This document shows positions 25,683 to 35,100 of a DNA stretch of 64,000 nt, in pieces. Source of the stretch: an uncultured Saprospiraceae bacterium (lineage in GTDB: Bacteria; Bacteroidota; Bacteroidia; Chitinophagales; Saprospiraceae). Position 1 is the stretch's first letter, and every line of letters begins with the position of its first letter. Location: assembly GCA_937951615.1 (NCBI GenBank), contig CALFBH010000075.1:62001-126000 (forward strand). The letters run 5' to 3'. The notes under the pieces are model-generated. The model made no database searches. It was not told the origin of the DNA and was given only the letters and a program-made list of their open reading frames with translations. Made by a program: the position numbers and the translations under genes.

Positions 25683-25719
25683 AATGTCGAAGTATTACAA
25701 GTGCTTCGACATTTTTTTT
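25683..25719 (+). terminator. Terminator between the convergent caspase and Rpn genes
   Basis: AATGTCGAAG / CTTCGACATT stem with an 11-base loop and a run of eight Ts. It ends a few bases before the stop codon of the leftward Rpn gene. The preceding GAATATCGAACAGAGGAATATCGAA is another word-like repeat. Confidence 0.8.
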
Positions 25720-25726
25720 GAGGCGA

Positions 25727-26614
25727 TTATAATTGTTCAATTTCTTCGACAGAAAGTCCTGTGTATAGAGCAATTTTGTCAGTTGGCATCTCGTCTTTTT
25801 TCATGGCACGTGCTGCTTCTGTTGCCTTTCGTTTTTCTCCTTCGACTTTTCCTTCTGCTTTTCCTTCTGCTCTTCCTTCTGCTCTTTGTCTTTCGCGCTC
25901 TTCTCTCTGCATTTCCAATATACTCCCCTTTTTTGCCATAGACATTTCAAACCACATCCGTTGTTCAGATGTCATTTTACTCTTATCTACTTTTTTTAAT
26001 GCCTGTGCTATCCAGTCTTCTTGTGCAAATTCAGGCAATTGCTTGCTGTCTTTTATGGTATCTGATTGTTTCATGATGTAAATCAGTTTATCTAAATCCT
26101 TATTAATTTTTGGCGGTTCTTTGTCAAATTTACCAATTTCTACAATGATATGCACGATTTGGCGGTCTAATTCTTCTCCTACCTGGTTCTTTAACGTTGC
26201 AAAGTGGTAATATTGTTCCGATTTAGGATAAATATCTTTAGCTAGAAAGCTGATGCAATAAATCGGAGTCAGGCTGTCAAATTTGTATTTTCCACGTTCA
26301 ACAAGGGTATTCAAACGATGAAAAGCATAAAATTTTGCCCTTTGGATAAAGTGTTTGTAATGTCCCAACTGCATCTCAACAATAAAATAGTTTCCGTTTT
26401 CGTCCTGACAAGAAAGATCATAAACACCTCCTCTGGACTCTTTAGTAAGTCCGGGGAATTCATTTCTCAAAAATTCTATTTCCTTTATTTCGTGAGGACT
26501 CTGAATAAGTGCTGCCAGCGATTTTCTTAGGAACAGCGTATCTGCTTCGTCTGCAAAAGTGACTTTGAAGCCATAGTCGGAAAGTAGCGAAATAAATCTA
26601 TTGGTGTTTTCCAT
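25727..26614 (-). CDS. Rpn-family (PD-(D/E)XK) recombination-promoting nuclease / putative transposase-like protein
   Basis: 295 residues. The N-terminus RFISLLSDYGFKVTFADEAD and the PD-(D/E)XK core (VYDLSCQDENGNYFIVEMQL) identify the Rpn/PDDEXK transposase-like family. Some relatives (E. coli RpnA) are DNA endonucleases that promote RecA-independent recombination. The C-terminus carries a low-complexity Arg/Glu/Gly/Ala tract (QRAEGRAEGKAEGKVEGEKR), built from repeated GCTTTTCCTTC-like DNA words that can change length by slippage. Short homologous C-terminal residues (LSVEEIEQL) are usual for the family. Stand-alone gene with its own promoter box. Confidence 0.88.
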   Translation of the reverse strand: MENTNRFISLLSDYGFKVTFADEADTLFLRKSLAALIQSPHEIKEIEFLRNEFPGLTKESRGGVYDLSCQDENGNYFIVEMQLGHYKHFIQRAKFYAFHRLNTLVERGKYKFDSLTPIYCISFLAKDIYPKSEQYYHFATLKNQVGEELDRQIVHIIVEIGKFDKEPPKINKDLDKLIYIMKQSDTIKDSKQLPEFAQEDWIAQALKKVDKSKMTSEQRMWFEMSMAKKGSILEMQREERERQRAEGRAEGKAEGKVEGEKRKATEAARAMKKDEMPTDKIALYTGLSVEEIEQL

Positions 26615-26618
26615 GAAA

Positions 26619-26626
26619 CAAAAATA
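26619..26626 (-). promoter_or_regulatory. -7 box (TATTTTTG) of the Rpn gene
   Basis: On the minus strand TATTTTTG ends 5 nt before the ATG at 26614, an exact TAnnTTTG match with the same close spacing as at lpxD and tmk. Confidence 0.45.
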
Positions 26627-26654
26627 GATTTATTTTAATAAAAAACAAATAATT

Positions 26655-27530
26655 TCAATCAAACGTTTTTGTTTCTTTGTCAATTTGACCACCAAAACTC
26701 AAAAAAGTCAAATTCAAAATCAGCAATTCATAAAACATAACGTGGATAAAAAGATAAGTCATCGTATGAAATGCGATAGGCAAAACGAACCACCACCAGT
26801 CATACTTTTTGGTAAAAAAACCAATCACAAATAAACTTTCCATCAATATCGCAACCGTAGAAGCAACAAAAGACCAGCTCGGATGTGCAATGAAAAAAGT
26901 ATAAAAAGGCGTCAGCCAGCCATCCGGATTCAGGGCGATGTGCGTGGCGTTTTCGTTCATGAAATTAGCAACACCTTGTTCGTAATTAAACAAACTACCT
27001 CGAAGCAATTTCCATAAAAAAGCAGAAAAATAAACCCACAAAGTAAAATAGCGCAAGCCTTCCCACAGCAACGTAAACGTCCGATCATTTTTAAACCAAA
27101 AAGGAATACTGACCAACAAAATTCCAACCATACAATGCGTATGGTGTATGCCAAACGAATTATAAGACACAAAATAAATCAGGTACAACAGCCCAAAAGC
27201 AATCGGGAATATCCGCTTTTGCACAAAAAAGAAACTCCCAAGCGCAGCCACAAACAATAGCACATCAAAGACGATAGCCAGCCCATAATGACTGCTAATA
27301 AATTGCGGCAACTGCCCTAAATGCAATGCCCAATACGTCAAATCCACATAAGGATAAATAAACACTGGTGCTTCCAACTGACTCAGCAAAACATGTGTCC
27401 ACCAGCGATACAGCAAAGACAAAATCACGCCACCAAAGACGAGTCGAGACAGCCATTTTCGCTGCGCCATGTCCAGCGTCGGAAGCTCTTTTTTTCGCTG
27501 CCGACCAAAGATGAGTCGTCTATAATCCAT
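26655..27530 (-). CDS. Multi-pass membrane protein (HTTM-like)
   Basis: 291 residues from the ATG at 27530 (MDYRRLIFGRQRKKELPTLD). This start overlaps the upstream gene by 11 nt, whereas the track start at 27599 would need an 80-nt overlap. About seven hydrophobic segments are visible (LVFGGVILSLLYRWW, IVFDVLLFVAALGSFFFV, IAFGLLYLIYFVSYNSF and others). HHTHCMVGILLVSIPFWF and AFHTMTYLFIHVMFYELLIL recall HTTM / vitamin K-dependent gamma-carboxylase-related integral proteins. It is translationally coupled to the upstream small protein and they likely act together. The enzymatic role is unproven. Confidence 0.75.
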   Translation of the reverse strand: MDYRRLIFGRQRKKELPTLDMAQRKWLSRLVFGGVILSLLYRWWTHVLLSQLEAPVFIYPYVDLTYWALHLGQLPQFISSHYGLAIVFDVLLFVAALGSFFFVQKRIFPIAFGLLYLIYFVSYNSFGIHHTHCMVGILLVSIPFWFKNDRTFTLLWEGLRYFTLWVYFSAFLWKLLRGSLFNYEQGVANFMNENATHIALNPDGWLTPFYTFFIAHPSWSFVASTVAILMESLFVIGFFTKKYDWWWFVLPIAFHTMTYLFIHVMFYELLILNLTFLSFGGQIDKETKTFD

Positions 27531-28056
27531 ATCGGATAAGTGCTTGCGAGGTGAGTAAATCCAATTGTCCATTGGGTGCATATTGCCAGCTTTGTACATC
27601 GACTTCCAGCGTTTGGATGTCTTGGTGTGTGCTGCGTTCTAAGTAGCGATGCAGCCAGTTTTCAAAGGCTGAATATTGGGTGGAGTCATTGGTCATCTGC
27701 TCGACGAGTGGCTGGAAAGCTGCATATTGCCCACCGAGTTTTTGCTGAAAAAACTGTCGGGTCGGGTCAATATCAGACTCCGTTTTCATGTCGTGATAAT
27801 GACTGATTGTACCGATAATAATATGTCGATTGGCATCTATCAATTCCTGTGTGTAGTTGAAGGGCTGACCATTTATTTTGATGCTTATGATTTCCTGTTT
27901 AGGCTGCACTTCCACTTTTTCAGAAAACATTGCCCATAGGAAAAAGGGCGTAATTTGATGTCCGGCGAGGGTGAGGAGGAGCGTTAGCCCGCAGAAAATG
28001 GCGATGCTTCGGTATAGGGTTTTGCTGTGGGATATTAGGTGTTGGAAGTAGGTCAT
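27520..28056 (-). CDS. Membrane-anchored protein coupled to the HTTM-like gene, unknown function
   Basis: 178 residues from the ATG at 28056 (MTYFQHLISHSKTLYRSIAI). The 32 residues the track puts before it are translated family D repeat (..PSPPKDGEGLGV..). One N-terminal membrane segment (IAIFCGLTLLLTLAGHQITPFFLWAMF) is followed by a soluble domain of about 130 residues, probably outside the cytoplasm. The short KINGQPFNY and LEVDVQSWQYAPNGQLDLL stretches look like beta strands. No family is recognised. The 11-nt overlap with the HTTM-like gene suggests a two-component unit. Confidence 0.7.
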   Translation of the reverse strand: MTYFQHLISHSKTLYRSIAIFCGLTLLLTLAGHQITPFFLWAMFSEKVEVQPKQEIISIKINGQPFNYTQELIDANRHIIIGTISHYHDMKTESDIDPTRQFFQQKLGGQYAAFQPLVEQMTNDSTQYSAFENWLHRYLERSTHQDIQTLEVDVQSWQYAPNGQLDLLTSQALIRYGL

Positions 28057-28064
28057 AAGTTCTT

Positions 28065-28179
28065 GCCTCACCCCCAACCCCTCTCCATCCTTCGGCGGAG
28101 AGGGGAGCCTGTCTTTTTGCCAAAGGCAAAAAGCGTAAATCCCCCTCTCCACTGCGTGGAGAGGGGCTAGGGGTGAGGC
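28065..28179. repeat. Family D GC-rich double-hairpin palindrome with CTTTTTGCCAAAGGCAAAAAG core
   Basis: Outer arms GCCTCACCCCCAACCCCTCTCC and GGAGAGGGGCTAGGGGTGAGGC are inverted. Each contains its own stem (CCCCTCTCC/GGAGAGGGG at 28078-28105 and 28142-28166). The centre at 28113-28133 is CTTTTTGCC-AAA-GGCAAAAAG. It overlaps the 3' end of the DUF559 gene, supplying its stop codon and last residues. The GC-rich arm type resembles REP-like palindromes reported in many bacteria, and the centre matches families A and B of this window. Confidence 0.92.
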
Positions 28180-28541
28180 AACTGAGCTCGAATTTTATCC
28201 AGCACAGCCTTCATATTTTGTAATTCTTCATTTTTAATTCTAAGCACTTTAATACCCTGCTCATTTATAATACCGTCTCGAATGCGATCACGTTCCTTCT
28301 GATTCTCATGTATTTTACCATCCAATTCCAAGACTAATTTTGCAGCAGCACAATAAAAGTCAGCCACAAAAAAAGACTTCCAATTATCCATATTTGTATG
28401 ATAAACAATAGGATGTTGCCGACGAAATTTGAAGCCATCCAACTGTCGATTTCTGAGATATTGCCAGAGTATATCTTCTTCAGGCGTAGCCAATTGACGC
28501 AACTCCCGCACCCGGCTTGTAATAGATTGACCTTTTTTCAT
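28167..28541 (-). CDS. DUF559 (Vsr-like) endonuclease-domain protein
   Basis: 124 residues, a typical stand-alone DUF559. The motif order is present: TPEEDILWQYLRNRQLDGFK, FRRQHPI, VADFYCAAAKLVLELDG (acidic metal site D..E.D) and RIRDGIINEQGIKVLRI. The fold is related to very-short-patch repair endonucleases. The biological role of the family is not established. The final LPHP and the TAG stop are encoded by the family D palindrome. Only 5 bp separate it from the upstream symporter gene, so it is probably co-transcribed. The repeat attachment could mean the gene and palindrome move or evolve together. Confidence 0.88.
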   Translation of the reverse strand: MKKGQSITSRVRELRQLATPEEDILWQYLRNRQLDGFKFRRQHPIVYHTNMDNWKSFFVADFYCAAAKLVLELDGKIHENQKERDRIRDGIINEQGIKVLRIKNEELQNMKAVLDKIRAQLPHP

Positions 28542-28546
28542 AAGGT

Positions 28547-30022
28547 TTATTTTTTCATCAATTTAGACACAACATAACCAGCCACCAAGCTACACAAAAA
28601 AGCAGGACCCAATTCAGCAATGCTTTCAAAATACACCCCAACACCTGCTATTTTCGGCGCGACAAATTTAAAAAATGGGATAGATATAAACCCGACCAAC
28701 ATAGAAGCAATGGCGCCACGTTCCGTATAGTCTTTCCAAAATAAAGTCAAAATCATCATTGGGCAAAAACTAGCTGCAATACCCGACCAGCCGAAAATAA
28801 CAAACCAAAAAATGGTGCGTTCTGGCGTTGTTACAGCAACCGTTAAAGCAATCATAAGTGCGAAAATTGCCATCGCAAAAGTCACCTTGCGGGAAAAACC
28901 AGTCAACTCATCCAACTTTATATTTGGATTCAGAATTTGCTGATAAATATCTCGCACAATCGCGCTCGATGCTACCACTAATAACGAATCTACTGTGGAC
29001 ATAATTGCGGCAAGCACCACTGCGATATAAATACCCGTAAAAAACAAAGGCAAAGTATGCTCAACAAGCATAATCAGAGAGTTTTGCCCATTATTGCCCA
29101 ATATAACATCTACCGAATCGCCCGCTTCCGTAAAAAAGTATCGAGCCAAAATACCGATCATCACCGCAGCCGCATCCGTCAGCAAGGTAAAAAAAATCGC
29201 TACCCAACGCCCTTTATTAATCTCCGCTTCATCCTTAATGGACATAAATCGCACAAACAACTGAGGAGAACCCATGAAGCCAAGTCCGATCAAAGCATAG
29301 CCAATTAAGGTGGCTATATTCACACCAGTCAAACCACCTTCACCCCAGATATTGACCAATCCAGGATCGATACTTTCTAGCGTTGCCCAAAGCGGAAAAC
29401 CATCTTTTAAATAGAAAAAACCAATAATCGGCAGGAGCACCAGTCCTAAAAACATCAAAAGCCCTTGAAACAAGTCTGACCAGGCCACCGCCACAAAACC
29501 ACCAAATAAAATATAAGCCAGCACAATCCCAAATCCGACCAATGCCCCAACGTAATAATTCCAACCCAGAAAAGACTCAAAAGCCGAGCCTGTCGCATCT
29601 ATTTGTGCGCTAACATAAATAACCACAAAAACCGACAAAATGACGGCTGCAAGTAGTCGAAGCGTATGTGTTTTGGGTTTAAAATGACTAACCAAATAAT
29701 CAGGAATCGTAATCGAACCATAGCTATCGCTCAATCGCTTAAAACGTTTTGCCATCAAAAACCAAGCGACGCTGACGCCAATAAGTTCACCCAACACCAC
29801 CCAAAAGGCACTCACGCCCACCGCAGCACCTAGCCCTGTCAATCCCAGCAGTAGCCAAGCGGATTCCCCCGTTGCCCGCGTTGAAAATGCCACGACCCAA
29901 AAGCCCATTTTTTTCCCGCCGACATAATAATCTTTGATGTCCTTCACCTTTCTTGATGACCAAACACCAATGAGGAACAGCATGAAAAAGTATAAAACGA
30001 GAATGATGAGTTTGAGTACCAT
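28547..30022 (-). CDS. Sodium:solute symporter (SSS family, PutP-like)
   Basis: 491 residues from the ATG at 30022 (MVLKLIILVLYFFMLFLIGV); the 19 extra track residues are not needed. About 12-13 hydrophobic segments are visible. Family motifs include DYYVGGKKMGFWVVAFSTRATGESAW, GSITIPDYLVSHF, AYILFGGFVAVAWSDLFQGLLM and the late signature IFGWSGIAASFCPMMIL. The pattern is closest to the proline/pantothenate branch (PutP/PanF). It imports a small organic solute with Na+ across the inner membrane. The substrate cannot be fixed; proline is the best guess. The DUF559 gene follows directly. Confidence 0.92.
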   Translation of the reverse strand: MVLKLIILVLYFFMLFLIGVWSSRKVKDIKDYYVGGKKMGFWVVAFSTRATGESAWLLLGLTGLGAAVGVSAFWVVLGELIGVSVAWFLMAKRFKRLSDSYGSITIPDYLVSHFKPKTHTLRLLAAVILSVFVVIYVSAQIDATGSAFESFLGWNYYVGALVGFGIVLAYILFGGFVAVAWSDLFQGLLMFLGLVLLPIIGFFYLKDGFPLWATLESIDPGLVNIWGEGGLTGVNIATLIGYALIGLGFMGSPQLFVRFMSIKDEAEINKGRWVAIFFTLLTDAAAVMIGILARYFFTEAGDSVDVILGNNGQNSLIMLVEHTLPLFFTGIYIAVVLAAIMSTVDSLLVVASSAIVRDIYQQILNPNIKLDELTGFSRKVTFAMAIFALMIALTVAVTTPERTIFWFVIFGWSGIAASFCPMMILTLFWKDYTERGAIASMLVGFISIPFFKFVAPKIAGVGVYFESIAELGPAFLCSLVAGYVVSKLMKK

Positions 30023-30140
30023 GAGTATTATTTTAAAACAGGACTTTAGGCTTCGATAAAAGTAGCTCATTTTTCCCATATCCTCATGTTAAACAATGTT
30101 TAAACCCAACAATTGCTAAGATATTTACCAGGAAAGACAA

Positions 30141-30148
30141 TAGATTTG
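30141..30148 (+). promoter_or_regulatory. -7 box (TAGATTTG) of the ABC exporter pair
   Basis: An exact TAnnTTTG match ending 6 nt before the ATG at 30154. The GTG proposed by the ORF track (30148) overlaps the last G of this box, which favours the internal ATG. Confidence 0.5.
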
Positions 30149-30153
30149 TGCTA

Positions 30154-31095
30154 ATGCTCAAGACCATCTTACATATTCGTTTCAGGCAATTCGGACGTAT
30201 GCTTCAGGAAATTGGGATTATTTATTTCCTGTTGCTACTCTTGGTTTTATTTCCGCTGACTTTGGGATTCTTGGCAAAAATTGCAGAGATACCAGGGATT
30301 TGGATGGCAATCGGTGTGCTGATTTCCTTACTCGCCATTCACTTGAATCGACCAGATAAAAATTTCCTGCGGCTGGTTTTGAAAAAGCCCTTTCCGCTCT
30401 ATCTTGCAGAATATGGTTTGATGACTTTACCTCTTCTCGTTTGGCTGGTATATTTGCAAAACTGGACTGCAATTGCACTGCTGATTGCAGGTGTTTTTGT
30501 GGTGAGTTTGCCTCAATTTACAATACGGCTCAAACCAAACAAACAAGTTCCTATTCTGAAATTCCCCAAACACTTTATCCGACATTTTGAATGGGTCAGT
30601 GGCTTACGCAAACATGCTTTTACATTGATTATTTTATATCTGCTGGGCTTGGGTTTGTGCATGTTTACCGCAACTATTCCGGTTATTTTATTTCTAATTG
30701 GGATAACGACCACCGACTTTCATTTTGATTGTGAACCTTCGACTTTCGTCGAATTATACGGCAAAACACCCCGTTCTTTTTTACATCAAAAAATAGGCTG
30801 GCACTTATTGATTTTCTGGACAGCTTGTCTTCCGCTAGTGGTTTTGTTTTTAATTTTTCATGGACAATATTGGTACATCCTCGCAGTCGTGATCTTCATT
30901 GTCTCGATTTTTCCCATATTGAGTATCACCTTAAAATACGCCAGTTATCAGCCGAATATTCGCTTATCGCAAAACGGAATTACACTTGGCTTCATGGTGG
31001 GTTTTCTGGTTTTTCCATTCACACAACCCGTCCCGCTTGTCATGTCCGTTATTTATTATAAAAAGGCTTTAAACAACTTACGTCAATGGCTTTAA
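30154..31095 (+). CDS. ABC-2-like membrane subunit paired with ATPase
   Basis: 313 residues from the ATG at 30154. At least eight hydrophobic helices in pairs (IIYFLLLLLVLFPLTLGFLA, IWMAIGVLISLLAI, LIILYLLGLGLCMFTATIPVILFL, YILAVVIFIVSIFPILSI). No strong sequence family is evident, but the gene overlaps an ABC ATPase by 10 nt, which makes a permease role likely. The substrate is unknown. It starts a two-gene operon immediately after a promoter box and is divergent from the Na+ symporter. Confidence 0.75.
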   Translation: MLKTILHIRFRQFGRMLQEIGIIYFLLLLLVLFPLTLGFLAKIAEIPGIWMAIGVLISLLAIHLNRPDKNFLRLVLKKPFPLYLAEYGLMTLPLLVWLVYLQNWTAIALLIAGVFVVSLPQFTIRLKPNKQVPILKFPKHFIRHFEWVSGLRKHAFTLIILYLLGLGLCMFTATIPVILFLIGITTTDFHFDCEPSTFVELYGKTPRSFLHQKIGWHLLIFWTACLPLVVLFLIFHGQYWYILAVVIFIVSIFPILSITLKYASYQPNIRLSQNGITLGFMVGFLVFPFTQPVPLVMSVIYYKKALNNLRQWL

Positions 31096-31778
31096 ATTGC
31101 GCTAACATACACGTCGCTTATCGCGAAAAACAAGTGCTGACCGACTTGAACTTTGTTGCGCCTGTTGGCGAAATCACAGGCATTGTCGGACTCAATGGCA
31201 CAGGCAAAACAACCTTACTCAATGCCATTTACGGAACAGTCAAATCGCAACAGGGAACAGTTACTTATAACAAGCAAAGCATCGAAGCCGGCACTATTGC
31301 TTATCTCGAAACCCAAAACTTTTTTTACCAACGCATCACAGGCGGCGAGTATTTGCAATTATTCCGCATCCAACATCCGAATTTTGACATTGAAGAATGG
31401 AATAAAGTATTTCGATTGCCCTTGAATAAACTGATCGACACCTACTCCACTGGCATGAAGAAAAAACTGGCTTTCATGGGCATCCTCAGCCTCAATCGCC
31501 CCATCATTATGCTGGACGAACCTTTTAATGGACTCGATTTAGAAACCAATGAAACCCTGAAAAGTATTCTACAAATATTGCGCAGCAAACAAAAAACCAT
31601 CATCGTCACTTCACACATCCTCGACACCCTCACCACCACCTGCGACAGCATTCATTACCTGAATAATGGCATCATTGAGCATCGTTTTGATGCTCCTGAT
31701 TATGAACCACTGAAAAACCTGCTGGCGAAGTTTGCCTACGACGAACTAGAAACATTGGTCGATGGTCTTCAAGACTAA
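31086..31778 (+). CDS. ABC transporter ATP-binding protein
   Basis: 230 residues. Walker A GLNGTGKTTLL, Q-loop region IAYLETQNFFYQ, signature YSTGMKKKLAFMGIL (degenerate but in place), Walker B PIIMLDEPFNGLD, and H-loop IIVTSHIL. It is the BcrA/CcmA-like exporter type. The start overlaps the membrane subunit stop by 10 nt, so the two are made in a fixed ratio. It energises export through its partner from the cytoplasmic face. The substrate is unknown. Confidence 0.92.
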   Translation: MALNCANIHVAYREKQVLTDLNFVAPVGEITGIVGLNGTGKTTLLNAIYGTVKSQQGTVTYNKQSIEAGTIAYLETQNFFYQRITGGEYLQLFRIQHPNFDIEEWNKVFRLPLNKLIDTYSTGMKKKLAFMGILSLNRPIIMLDEPFNGLDLETNETLKSILQILRSKQKTIIVTSHILDTLTTTCDSIHYLNNGIIEHRFDAPDYEPLKNLLAKFAYDELETLVDGLQD

Positions 31779-32127
31779 AGACCAGGCAAATTTGCCCCGA
31801 TAGATTTTACAAAGCTGTCTGGTCTGAAATCTATCAGTTCTTTTGTGGACTTCTTTCTTGGAATTATCAAAAAATAAGATTAAATTGAATGATAAGAAAG
31901 CGCAACTTTAACAGCCTGAAAACGTATAGTTATCGTTACTTAAATGTTAAAACTGCGCTTTAGTCAATCCTTTTAGAGAAAAAAGATGTTATTTTATAAG
32001 TTAATTTTCTCTAACGAAGTAATGGCGAGGAAATGACTTACCTAAAACAGGGATTTTATTTTTTACCATTACTCAAGCAATTATGTCTATGGGAATTGCA
32101 TAATTGCTCACGCTGCTAAAGACAAGT
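31779..32127. other. Intergenic region with stacked inverted repeats
   Basis: No gene seen. Three structures lie in order: GATAGATTT / AAATCTATC (about 31799-31830); AAAGCGCA...TGCGCTTT (31897-31961), with a longer imperfect match including CTTTAAC / GTTAAA; and TTAGAGAAAA / TTTTCTCTAA (31973-32014). The first may end the ABC operon. The last two lie in the leader of the DUF4175 gene and could be regulatory. Confidence 0.45.
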
Positions 32128-35100
32128 ATGATGGCAATGGAAACCAGTAATTATCAGCTTCTGATAAAGAAGCTCGACCAGTTTATTCGTAAATATTACA
32201 TTAATCAGCTGATTCGAGGCACATTATACTGTATCGCATTGATTATTGCGTTGTATATCGCCATCGCTCTGCTGGAGTATTTTTTCTATTTTCCTACCAC
32301 GACGAGGAAAGCACTTTTCTATTCTTTTTTAGGGATTAGCGGACTTGCCCTTACAGGCTGGGTTTTACTGCCCCTGACAAGGTATTTGCGACTAGGCAGC
32401 GTGATTTCTCACGAACGGGCTGCTGGGATTATTGGTGAACATTTTACGGAAGTAAAAGATAAATTACTCAATATTCTCCAACTCAAAAAACAAGCGGGTT
32501 CTTCGGAAACAGACCTTATCAATGCGAGTATCGACCAGAAAATTGGCGATCTCAAACCAGTTCCCTTCAAATCAGCCATCAATCTCGGACAAAATAAAAG
32601 ATACCTAAAATACGCCCTTCCACCATTGCTCTTGTTGTTTGTGCTTTTATTTGCTGCGCCAAATTTGCTAAGAGATGGCACCAATCGCCTGATAAAAAAT
32701 AATGAAACTTTTGAACGTCCTGCGCCTTTCACTTTTTCGGTGGAAAATGACGACATGACAATTGTGCAGTTTGAGGATTTTGAACTGGATGTCAAAGTAA
32801 AACCAACCGAAGTTGGTGCAATTCCAAATGAAGTTTTTATTGACGTTGATAATTACCAATACAAACTAACGCCCGACGAAAAAGACCGCACACACTTTAC
32901 TTATAAGTTTAGAAAAATAGCAAAAGACACAAAATTCAAACTGTCTTCTGGCGGTTTTGATTCCAAAGATTATGAAGTAGAAGTTCTCAAAAAGCCAAAT
33001 ATTGTCGGTTTTGATATTACGCTCGACTATCCGCGTTATACAGGTAGAAAGGATGAGCTTGTCGCAAATATCGGTGATGTAGTGGTGCCAGTTGGTACAA
33101 ATTTGCGCTGGAAATTTACTTCTCAAAACACAGAAGAACTGGGCATCAAATTTTCAAGAGAAAAAGGTTTGTTAAAAACGGAGCGCGTCGGCGGGCAGTC
33201 TTTCGGACTCAAACGCCGTGCGATGAAGGACGAAAATTATATGGTGTATGTGTCCAATCAATATTTGCAAAATGCAGATTCAGTGGGCTACTCCATTAGC
33301 GTGACGCCAGATTTATACCCAACCATTAATGTAGAAAAATTTGAAGACAGCACAGACAGCAAATTGCTGTTTTTTGTCGGAGATGCCTCTGATGATTACG
33401 GATTGCGCAGCCTGACATTCAACTATACACTACAACCTGGTGATGGAGAAACTCCAGCTACGATGGAGACTGTTCCGCTACAAACCGACCCTGGCTCGCA
33501 GACCAATTACGATTACACCTGGGATATTCAACCAATGGAACTTAGCCCTGGAGACCAACTGACTTATTATTTTGAAGTCTATGATAATGACGGTGTAAAC
33601 GGGAATAAAGCCTCCAAAACCACCGTAATGAACTACAAAATGCCGACGGTAGAGGAGTTCGAAAAAATGGAGGACGACAATAATGAAGACATTAAAGAAG
33701 ACCTGAAAGAGACGATAGAAGAAGCAAAAGAACTCAAGGAAGAAGTAGAGGAGATTAAAAATAAAATGCTCCAAAAGAAAGAACTTGACTGGCAGGATAA
33801 AAAAGACATTCAGAATTTGCTGGATCGCCACAAAGAGATGCAACAGAAAATGGAAAATGCGCAGGAGAGTTTTGAAGAAAACCTGAAAAACCAGTCGGAG
33901 TTTGAAGAAACCAAGGAATCCATCATGGAGAAGCAACAGAAGTTGCAAGAGATGTTTGAAGAGTTGATGAGCGATGAGATGAAGGAGCTCATGAAAAAGA
34001 TGGAAGACTTGCTGGACGAAATGACCAAAGAGGAGGCGATGGAAGAATTGGAGGATATGGAAATGACGGATGAAGAGCTCGAAAAAGAACTAGATAGAAT
34101 GTTGGAGTTGTTTAAGGAAATGGAACTTGAGCATCAATTAGAACAAGCAGTCGAAAAACTGGAAGAACTAGCCGAAAAAGAAGAAAAACTGGCAGAAGAA
34201 TCGGAAAAGGGAGAAAAAAGTGCGAGTGAACTCGAAAAAGAGCAAGAAAAACTCAATGAAGAATTTGAAAAAATAAAAGAAGATATTGAAAGTATCGAAG
34301 AGAAAAACGAGGAGCTAGAAAAGCCGAAAGACCTCGGCGACATGGAAGAGCAGTCGGAAGATATAGAGCAGGACATGCAGGAAAGTTCCGAGCAATTGCA
34401 ACAGCAGAAAAAACAAGATGCTTCTAAAAAACAGAAAAGTGCTTCGGAAAAAATGAAGCAGATGGCAGAGAGCATGAAGAGTATGATGGCTTCCTCCAAC
34501 CAGGAACAGATGGAAGAGGACATGGAATCGCTACGTCAGTTGCTCGAAAATTTGGTCACCTTGTCTTTCGATCAGGAAGAAACCATGGAAGACATTCAGG
34601 CATCGCAAATCAATACGCCGAATTATGTAGAGCTGGTTCAGAAGCAATACAAAATCAAAGACGATTTCAAATTAGTAGAAGATAGTTTGCAGGCATTGAG
34701 CAAGCGGGTTTTCCAGATCGAGTCCTTCGTTACCGAAAAAGTAACAGATGTAAAACGCAGCATCAAAGACGGACTGAAAGAACTGGAAGAACGCAAAAAA
34801 GCTCCTGCCGCCACCAAGCAGCAATACGCCATGACAGGCATGAACGACCTCGCACTCATGCTAAGTGAAGTCATGCAGCAAATGCAACAACAAATGGCTA
34901 GCCAAATGCAAGGCAGTCAAATGTGTGAAAATCCCGGGCAAGGAAAAGGGGGCAAAGGAAAAATGAAATTGGGCGGCATGCAACAACAACTCAACGACCA
35001 AATCTCCAAGATGGAGCAGGAAATGAAAGGCGGCAAATCCCCGGGCGGCAAAGGAGGAGATAAGGGCATGAGCAAGCAATTTGCAGAAATGGCCGCCAAG

